Of a stretch of 64,000 nucleotides of DNA, positions 1-9,700 are shown in pieces (positions within the stretch are counted from its first letter, which is position 1; each line of letters starts with the position of its first letter). Origin of the DNA: Leptasterias polaris (lineage: Eukaryota; Echinodermata; Asteroidea; Forcipulatida; Asteriidae); contig JAZGTN010000068.1 in NCBI GenBank assembly GCA_037783415.1, forward strand, positions 1,798,001-1,862,000, in the 5' to 3' direction. The notes under the pieces are model-generated. The model saw nothing but the letters and a program-made list of their open reading frames with translations, was not told where the DNA came from and searched no databases. The position numbers were made by a program, and so were the translations under genes.

Positions 1-170
1 TTTATAGAGCTGCTTAAACACAAAAATGTACTAGCTAAGCACGACAAGTTTATGATTACCAGAATAAGGTTACCAGCCAAAGTACCATTTCACTAGTACC
101 TTCTGTGAGGGGTATTCTGTTCATTTTTGCAGAAAATAGTTAAAAGCATTATTTTCGCTTAAGCAGCTCA
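1..170. repeat. foldback repeat, AGAGCTGCTTAA family, copy 1
   Basis: The segment starts with AGAGCTGCTTAA (6-17) and ends with its inverted partner TTAAGCAGCTC near 159-169, so the ends can pair. The same ends occur near 6438, 7093, 15527 and 27574. It lies in an intron of the dynein gene. No coding capacity is seen, so it is MITE-like or otherwise non-autonomous. Positions 171-496 hold nothing else I recognise. Confidence 0.6.
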
Positions 171-496
171 GAGTAAACAAGGTCAGAGAAAACAAGCAAA
201 GTCCATTTCTCATGGGCTTCTGATAATTGCTGGATCAAGTCTTTGTTAAATGGACATTGTTTATGATGGAGTGAAGTCACACTTTTCCAACATGATCATC
301 ACTGTCATCCATCGTTAGGTTTAAGATGGATAAAATTCAAGATTCACCAGAAGGGCATCCTGAGATTTCAATAAGCATTTGGGAGAAACTTTAGTCCTTA
401 ACCCTGAGATGTGATTAAGATACATGCTGTGTTGACTACATGTACATGTATGTTGGAATTGATCAAAGTCCCTCTGATTGATTTATCTTGTTCTAG

Positions 497-712
497 ATGA
501 CTGTGGAGTCCCCCCAGGGCTTGAAAGCAAACCTCTTACGCTCTCTGGGTAGCACTGTGTCTGATGACATGTGGGACAGTCCTGCTCCTGGCCCGGTTTG
601 GAAGGATCTACTCTTTGGACTCTGCTTCTTCAATGCTGTCATCAATGAGAGGCGGAAGTATGGTGCGCTGGGATGGAATATCGTCTATGAGTTCAGTGCC
701 TCTGATTTAGAG
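497..712 (+). CDS. dynein heavy chain exon a (AAA6 region)
   Basis: The acceptor is TTGTTCTAG at 488-496 and the donor is GTGAGT at 713. The 72 codons start and end at codon boundaries. The residues contain PQGLKANLL and then [20 protein letters not shown] followed by KYGALGWN, which is the dynein segment just after AAA5, where most paralogues read 'EPP.GLK.N' and 'F.AV.QERR.FG.LGWN'. The first codon is ATG, but this is an internal exon and not a translation start. Confidence 0.93.
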
Positions 713-3700
713 GTGAGTATGGACCCCGGTGAAATCAAGACTGCCCTCTAGTGTTGGAGTAAATCCACTGTCTCATCGGGAGTGCACCTTATTTTTGTTT
801 TGTTTAGTATGTCATTTGTTTCTAAAAGCGTAAATTAATTTTAATCCTCTAGTTTATAATTAATACACCATAACAATTTCATCGAATCAGGTCACGTTTT
901 AGTTGGGAAACCCCTCGAACAAAATGGTTTATGTTTTGTCAGGGGTTTGGTGTACATTCGTATTCATGCTTATTTCAATAGGGTACTTGGGGACCCTGGG
1001 GGCACCCCATGTAGTTTTCCATTGTTTACCTAGTTCTGAACATGCGCACGCTCTCAAGAATAATGAATTTACTTGCACTCTGCTGCCACCTAGCGTCCCA
1101 AAAGTCGCAGGTTGCAACAATTAAAATAAGTAACAATCATTTTGGGGGTCTACTATACAGTACTTCAGATGGATTTTTGTCTTAGGGGATAGACACTGGT
1201 GCGAACTTTATCTTGTTGGTAAGTCATTGTGTCACATGCGTGCGTTAATTTGTCTCATGCCCAAAGTTTACGCTACTTCCAGCTCTAAAGTTGGTATACA
1301 TTTTTGTGTACTTTTGTGTGTACTGTTTTCATGTGATATGACAGCAACTTTTAATTCTGACAAGACCTTTAGTCTTTGAAGAATGTACTTAAAGGCACTG
1401 AACACGTTTTGTAATTGTCAAAGACCAGTATTCTCACTTGGTGTATCCCAACATATGCATAAAATAACAAGCCTGTGAAAATTTGGGCTCAATTGGTCAT
1501 TGAAGTTGCAAGAAAATGATGAAAGAAAACACCCTTGTTGTACAAATTACTGTGCTTTCAGATAGGAATAAAAGGCTTCTGGCCAGAAGTCTTTTATTAT
1601 TTTAGTGAGAAGTTACCTCTTTCTCAAAAACTACGTTACTTCAGAGGGAGTGGTTTCTCACAATGTTTTATACTATCAACAGCTCTCCGTTGCTCGTTAC
1701 CAAGTAAGTTTTTATGCTAATATATATTTTGAGTAATTACCAAACGTGTACAGTGCCTTTAAAAGCCAAGTCCAGTTGATAAACCTTTTTGCATAAATCA
1801 TAAAAGAAAACTAGTTTAATGCAACTCCGATTGGCTTCAATTGAGCTAGTTTTTTGTGAAGTGGGCGTGGCTTACAATGCAATTACATCACACTTACCAA
1901 CAAGATAATCAGTGAACTTTCAAATTGAAAATTATCTTTTTCCCCCGGTGATGTTTTTCTGAATCTGGTACTCTAACCATGTTTATTAATTATTTACAAT
2001 TGTATCAACCATGTTTATTAATTATTTACAATTGTATCAACCATGTTTATTAATTATTTACAATTGTATCAGATGTAATTTGACTCACAAATTATCTAAC
2101 TCAGTTCAGTTAATGGAATATGATCAACATGCATAAAATATCAAACCTGTACATTCAGGCGTGTGGTTTCTCAGGTTTTTCCTAATTTCAAGATTTTCTC
2201 AAAACCTCCTTGAGCCTTCAAATGATCTTGTAAGAATTAAAGCAATCACCAAAGGGATAAAGAAACATTCTACATTGTGTCTAAACTTGTAGTTGTGTAT
2301 TTCTGGTGATGCACAAAGTCTGTAAACCACCTGAATTAACTATAACTATGAATGTAAATAGTAGTGAACTTGCGGGTACAACCATGTGTATAATCTCTTT
2401 TGGGAGGAGTGTTGGCTCTGGAAAGAGCCGGTTTATACACATGGTTGTACCCGCAAGAGATTATACACATGGTTGTACCCGCAAGTTCACTACTATTTAC
2501 ATTCATAGTTATAGTTACTTCTTACTTTCAACACCATGCAAAGCTTTAAACACCACTTACCACCTGAATTGTTACATCTGGTCGAGAATAAGGGGGACCC
2601 AGACCAACAAGCCATTTTTCAGGAATTTTCGCATTCCATCCAATCTCATTCCTAGCACAAACAACAATAAATTACACATTCAGGGTCCGTGCTAAGCCAC
2701 CGCTTGAGGCAGTTTGCATTTTAAGAACAAATTAAAAGAAACATTTCTATATTTGACACCACTCTTTTTTGAATACAAGGTGTCAATACAAGTGCTTCAG
2801 CTGTTGCTGACGACACATCAGGATCCTCCATGGGAAGCTTTGCGCTATCTGACGGGTGAGGTGGCGTACGGTGGTCGTGTGACGGACTCGTGGGACCGTA
2901 GATGCTTGATAAGTATCCTCAACTCATTCTACTGCCCAGAGGCACTGGAGCCGAGCTATAGCTATTCACCAAACAAGGTAAAGGGCAAAGAGGGGAGGGG
3001 GGTGGGGGGGACTGATTATGATTGCTAAGATTTGACTTCAAGGAAGGACATTTTGGAGAATCCCTGGGTGAGTTTAGCTTCCGGGATTATAGAGGCTATA
3101 AGAGTTGTAAATAACTTGATTGGAAGATTATTGGATTAGGTGTCTGAAAGATCATTTAGTGTAAAAATCAGCAGCGGTAATCTTTCTTTCGGACTATTTT
3201 TTGTTTTTTTGTTTTTTGTTTTTTGGAAAACCAACAGAAAGTTTTCATCGATTGCCACAAAGTTACCCCTGGAACTTTGACTGGTATTTTAACTTATTAG
3301 GAAGTATGATTGAATGCTCCCTGATGGCTCAGGGTTAGCAGCATAATACATTCAGGCAAAATTGAACTGTTTTCAAGGAACAATTCTTAAAAATTAATTT
3401 TGAAAAAATGTCATGTTGTTAAAACTATAAAACAAACTCCTTGCAAATGGCTGTAGATCTTGCCCTCTAGCAGGACGTGAATGCATTGTTGGCGCATGTT
3501 TAAGTAGTACAAGGCATGCTATTCTTTTGACTTAAGTTGGATTTCAATTACATTGAGGTAAAACAATTTGTTTTGAATACACAAAGAATAAAAGTTGGGC
3601 CTCACCAAAGATTAATATTAAAGTTTTATACAAATTACGGACCTGTCAAATACACCGCCATGCTGCACTGTTTAATTACCCTGTGGAATGTTCAAATCTG

Positions 3701-6700
3701 TAGGTGGTCCTTTGATCATCATACAACTGTCCTACTTTTTGTCAAGGGTTGAATATCATGCCTGTAGTACATTTTGTCAAGGGTTGAATATCATGCCTGT
3801 AGTACTTTTTCAGTGCAACTACCAACACTCTGCTTACCTCTGTGATGTTGGAAAGGTCTAATAGTGTGATGCACTGTGCTGGGGTCCTTTATGCATAAAT
3901 TTGCTTTCCTTGTCTAGCTACAATGGTAATGTCATATTGAAAAATGGTTTTCATCAAGATTACTGTATTTTATAAATATTTTAAAGAATCATAGACACCA
4001 TTACAAACATGACAACACCTGAGCTTTATAATTCATTTTTGTTTGAAGTTTATTGGTTATCATTTTTGTCCAAGGTTTGAGTTCATTTTACGTTTGGTTT
4101 TGTCCTTGATTTATGATTGGCACTTTACCCTCATTGCTTTCCGATTCCTGCGTGATAACAATTCCACCGACTTACTCATGTTAGATTCAAACTCATAACC
4201 CCTGCATTCAAGAGCAGACGTCTAATCAACTCGACCACCGAGCGTGCCCAGTGATTCGAGGCCAGTTCAAATCCTGTATTTGTCGTTTGCTCAAATCCAA
4301 ACCAAGTATGCCTGTGGATTTTGTTCTCAGGACTCAGAAAATACTAAGTATACAATGCTTACCATACAGGGTAATGGTAAAACTAGAAAAAATATTCTTT
4401 ATCCCCATTACAACTTTTATCATGGTGCAGCCATCTTGTTTTTCCTTCCATTCAAACCTATGTAACCAAACTGAGGCTGGAAGGGGAAATAGTCTGGTGC
4501 CTTTTCACAACCCGAGAATTAAAACTATCAGCGTCATTGTGCATACAGGGAATCTGCAGATGGCTGCATTGTGATAATGGTCTATTATTACAACAATTGA
4601 TTACAAAGAGTTCATTTTACAGGTGTATCACCCTCTCCCGAGTGGATTCTCTCTGGCACAGAGTAGAGAATACATTGAGAGTCTTCCAGACACTGATTCT
4701 CCTGAGGTCTTTGGTATGCACTCTAATGCCGAGAAGGCGTACAGGGAAAACCAGGCCCAGAGACTCACTGATACGTTACTCAGCGTTCAACCCAGACTCA
4801 CTGCTCAGATGATTGGGTAAGTCTACCTAACACGTTCTTTCGTTTTCTCCTGGCAGGCTTTGAACAACACTTTAAAGTTTGTGTAGTTTTCCATGGGTCA
4901 AAGACAATGGCGTGCCAAGTGGTCAAGTGCACCAATCAGTAGAGTGTGGGTTCCAGTCCCGGTCTTGACACTTGTGTTCTTAAGCAAGACCTGTAACCAT
5001 AATAGTGTTTCGTCCTTTGGATTGGATGTAAAGTTGTCTGGTGTGTTGTGAAATGCATGTACATGTAAAAGAACCCAGTGCATTTATCGTAAAGAGAAGG
5101 GGATTGACCTGCTGTTTCTGGCATGGTCCTGCAGCAATATGTGCCACCTCACCTTGTATACCTTTCAAGGTGTTGTATAATGGTTGCTTGGTCTCTTAAA
5201 ATCATTTATAATATCTCCACCAAATTTGATAATTTGGTGCCATTCATGACAGACATGGCACATTGTAATTGTACATGAATGTTATATGTCCAAGTTAAGC
5301 CCACCAGACAGAAATCTTAAAAGCTTAAAATGCTTGGCCTCACATCAGGCACTGCTAGGGTTGAAGAACCAGTTGTTCATCTTGTAATCAATGTTCAGCC
5401 GAAAATTAGAAACAAGTGTCCATTTTTTTAAGGACTTCCTTAAGGGTTTGTTAATTAAATTAATTCTCTCAACGACAGAACTGGCAAGAGCAATGATGAA
5501 ATGGTATTGGAGCTTGCTGTGGACATTCAGCATCAGCTGTCAATCAGTATCCAGGGGGAGGAGGAACGCGAGAAGGAAAACAAGAAGTCTGGTAACCAAA
5601 CCAAGTCCAATGCTGGCAGCATGTTCCCTGGTCCCAGCTACGGAGCCTCGTCAGGTTTTGGCAGTGGGAAAAAAACGACAGAAGTGAAAGGTGAGATCAT
5701 GGTGTATGTGAGTTTCATCGTCAACACTTTCAAGTATACTTTATTTATGAACGTACTGCGATTGTTTGTCGATACTGGAATTATAGTTTGTTGCATTTTG
5801 CATTTTTTTTCCCCTCTCCTTTCCATGTGTGTTTTGTTTTTGTCTATGTCTAGGGCTGTTCCCCACAAGCCTTGGCTTATTTGAACAACCTCCTTACTCA
5901 CTAGATTCTGCTGTACTATTTTTCATTCTCATTATCATCGGTCATGTATACTCTTTGCTTGTATTGTTCTGCTGTATATTCTGTCCATTGATTCTGTCTT
6001 TTATTATTGTGAGTATGGAAATAAATGATACATTGACTTGACTTGAATGTTTCCCACTATGGAGAAAGGGAGACTTCATTTCTAGTGCTGTGCTGCAGAA
6101 TATACTTATTTTCACTCAGTTGAGTGTCCAGGTAAAAATGCATAAGGCAAAGTGTGTTTTGGTGGTGTTTTTGTAGCATGAATGATGTGAATGAATACCT
6201 AAGTAGACCATGCAATTCTTGTACGTATTTGAACATTTTGGGGACTATTTGGTCCCACACGTGTACATTGCTTTAATGCATATAAAAGGAAACAAACTCC
6301 CACAATTTAAGGGGTCCCATTGTTCGAATGCGCGTAAGACTTGCACAGTCTATGGGAAGAAGTGTTTCTATTTTTTACAGTGCATTGTACAACATGAATG
6401 TCTCTCATTAGTCAATGTGGACAGTGCCACACAGCAAGGGCCCAATTTCAAGGAGCTGCTTAAGCAGGAAAAGTTTGCTTTAAAAAAAATTCTAAGCAAA
6501 AAATAGCAGGAAACCAGACAAAAATGGTACATGTGACATTGTGTTTTGGCTGGTAACCTTTTCTGGTTGTTTTCTGCTTTGCTAAATTTTGTGCTTAAAG
6601 GATTTGTGCCATACTGCTTTGACCGGTAAGCCATGTCAACATTTGTTATTGAAATTACAAATCAACTGAAAGTATTTCTTTTGCAACCCCCTGTATATTT

Positions 6701-9700
6701 TTCCCAATTTATTTCATCTAAAACAATGCTCTCTTGGAAAGCCCCACCAATACTGTGCCTTGCTCATGACGTGTAAATAATAAAAACACTAGGTTCTTAT
6801 AAATACATACATGTATGTCGTCACTTATGGAACGAGAAATGTTTTGTGCGACCACAATAGCACCTGCCTGTATGGTAGCAATGAAATTCAGATATTTTGG
6901 TTACAATCTTGTTCCACCAGTAACGTCACATCATGAGCAAAGCCGTTGTTGTGGGCTTTCCCGGAGAGCATGTTTTTAAATCAGTTAAATTTTGCCAACA
7001 TGTAAATGGGGTGTATTTTCAGCCAATTTATTGTTTATTAATTACAAACTTTTACATGGCATATGGACATGGTAGAAGGTCATCCATTCTTTTAGCAGCT
7101 CTATGAAATTAAACCCGGGTTGTTTGAGCAGCTGCACTCTGTCTCTGATGGCAGAGTGACCGGTTGGTTAGTCAGTGAACATTTCCTTGAGCATGCAAGA
7201 TGGTTCTAGAGGAATGCAATATAATAACTCCCCCACTTGATAGAAGTAATTACATTTATCATAGATCTTAGTAGATATCATTGCTATTTAAAACGTACAC
7301 TATTCTTATCATACAGTGATCAAAGAGGATCCTTTCGGTCAGTCGGAGGCAGAGACCCCGTCAGCCCTCTTGACCGTCCTCCGTCAGGAGATGGATCGAT
7401 TCAACCGCCTGCTGACCATCATCCACACCACGTTGAATGCTCTGTGTCTAGCCATCAATGGTGAAGTAGTTATGTCAGAGACCCTGGAGGAAATGTACAA
7501 AGCCCTGCTGCATCACAGGGTACCAAGGACCTGGCAGGTAAAATCATAATCTCCACAGATGGGCGCTCATGGCCCTGATACTTACTGAAGCTTTTTTTTA
7601 TGACAGGTATGCAGAATTTTGAACACGAGACCTGTTTTATGTAGCACCATTTGTAGTTTGACAGTGCTGCGGCGCATCCCGCTTACAATATCCTAGAAAA
7701 ACACTGAGGCCAAACCATATAACACAGCAACTACCTCTAGTCTGAAGAATTCAAATTTAAGCCGTCACTTAATTTGTGACTAAACAAGTTATTGTGCCAG
7801 ACATTATTCAACTCTAACACGCAAATGGCTTATTACCAACATTGGCTGTGTACTGGGTATTTCCTAAGCGGATCATGTCTTGATCATTGTACATTCCATT
7901 ACAGCAAGCTGCCTATGAATCCTGTAAGCCCCTTGCCTCCTGGGTCATTGACCTTCAATGCAGAGTAGACTTCTTCACCAAATGGACAGACCTGGTGACA
8001 GAGGCCAAGGAGCGCAAGCTCAAAGGTCAAAACCAGCCTGTGATTGACCTTGCTGACCTGGACTCTCTACGTGAGCAACCCCGTAGCTTTTGGCTTCCTG
8101 GATTTTTCTTTCCCCAAGGTGAGATTAGACGTTTCTGTTTGCAACTGTAGAATTTTCGGTGTGCTGTTATTTTTGTATTTCTGAGATATCTATAAATACT
8201 GTCATAGTTATGATATTTATGATCATTTTTGTCTTATAGGTTTCCTGACTGCCGTTCTGCAGAATCATGCCCGCAGAGAGGGAGTCTCAGTTGACTCGTT
8301 GACCTTTGAGTTCAAGATCATAACAGGGGTTGAGGACACTGAAGAGTCACTGAGTAGAGTGGAAGAGCAAGTCAATGTCAGAGATATTGCATTTAAGGTT
8401 AGATTAACCTTTGATCTCTCATTCATGTCAAGGGTCACGTTCATGAACAAGCAACAATAGAGGTTACACATGTTTTGTAATGGCACAGGCTGTCACAGTT
8501 TTACAAATGTTGGGGTTTTATAGGGTTTCTTTCCTTGAAGGTGTTGCCCTTTGTTTAATGTAATAAGTTGGTAACATTACTAATGCGATACGTTATCCTG
8601 ATTTAAAGAGAATAAACCTACCATTAGCAACAGTCTTGGTTACACTAATGTTATACCATATCTTGATTCAAAGAGTAAACCTACCAATAGCAACAGTCTT
8701 GTTAACATTTTTAATGTACCTCTTCTTGGCCACAATACTGTACCTTATCTTGATTCAACCATTATTGCTGTTTACCAGCGATACCAATGACATATGGCAT
8801 CTTTAAGGCTTGTCTTGTACCAGGAGGTCATTGTATCCATTTCCCTAGGCCCAATGACCCAGTTGTATCTCAGATTAGACAGGGAGTTCTGTCTTTCACA
8901 GCTTATCTTGTTGAATTGGCCATAAGAGGATTAAGGAACCAAACTTACTGTTTCTAAGAAGATTAATGGACATTCTAACTTATAGAAGAAGCATCTCAGA
9001 ATACTCTGCGTGGGCTTTCTCTTCTTTCCTTTTTAAAAACACAAGACATCAGAAATATTCAGTACCATTTACAGTCCCTCATCAAAATTTGCTCATAGTA
9101 TCCTATATTTTATTGACAGAAGACAAGCCAGGCAAAAATTGACAAACAAATTAGATAGAGATAGAGATAACATTCTTAAAAAATACATATATTTAAAAAC
9201 CACTGGAATTAGTCTGAGATTAAAATCGGAGAGTAATCCTGTTTTATAGCGGAGGCTGTTGAGTGTGCCGCAGCACCTTGTAAACCCTTATATCAAAATT
9301 GCTACAAAAATCGTTTTCATAATTCTAAAAGTTTTAAAAACCTGTCTTAAATTGTTTCTCTTTGTATTGGCCCCTTGAGTTGGTAGACACTTGCACTATA
9401 TGAGACTCCGGTATTGTTATTATTATTGTTATTATTAAAATTAATCTCTGAAATATGTAAGCCTTGTAGCTGCATACATTATTAACCTTTGATTAAACAA
9501 AACAAATGTAAGATTTACCAACTCTACACTTATTAGATTATTTAGTTTATTTGCTTTATCTTTTATGCAAAGAACCTGTTTGTTAAAACCACGTTAAACC
9601 ATACTCTGACATTATACATCTCGGCATTATAGACAATGGTACTTACTGCCGATGACATTCTGCTGGACCTGGTGATCATCTTCTGCAGGAATCGTTGCAG

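Larger units (their letters stand above)
713..2779 (+). other. dynein intron a-b (2.07 kb) with a MITE, a tandem repeat and an inverted repeat
   Basis: The intron runs from GTGAGT to a TACAAG acceptor. It holds a TTAA-flanked MITE (1389-1762), a 32-bp tandem repeat (1975-2070) and a perfect 63-bp inverted repeat (2337-2517). A short stretch near 2125-2160 resembles the inner part of the MITE. Positions 713-1388 show nothing recognisable. Confidence 0.8.
2978..4622 (+). other. dynein intron b-c (1.64 kb)
   Basis: The intron starts GTAAAG and ends TTTTACAG. It holds (T)nG runs at about 3199-3225, a 35-bp tandem duplication (3737-3805) and a tRNA-like SINE remnant (4181-4250). The rest shows nothing I recognise. 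Confidence 0.85.
5691..7316 (+). other. dynein intron d-e (1.63 kb) with LINE/SINE tail and foldback repeats
   Basis: GTGAGA to ATACAG. It contains a retroelement 3' tail (about 5825-6045), a foldback repeat (6438-6610) and a partial foldback end (7093-7117). Positions 6613-7090 show nothing recognised. Confidence 0.85.

Noticed and set aside
497..499. ATG as a translation start
   Set aside because: It directly follows a splice acceptor and the protein is the middle of a dynein chain.
1975..2070. Possible CRISPR-like array
   Set aside because: The 32-bp copies are directly adjacent without spacers and the genome is eukaryotic.
2306..2695. 129-codon open frame
   Set aside because: It crosses the perfect inverted repeat, so the translated sequence is palindrome-derived.
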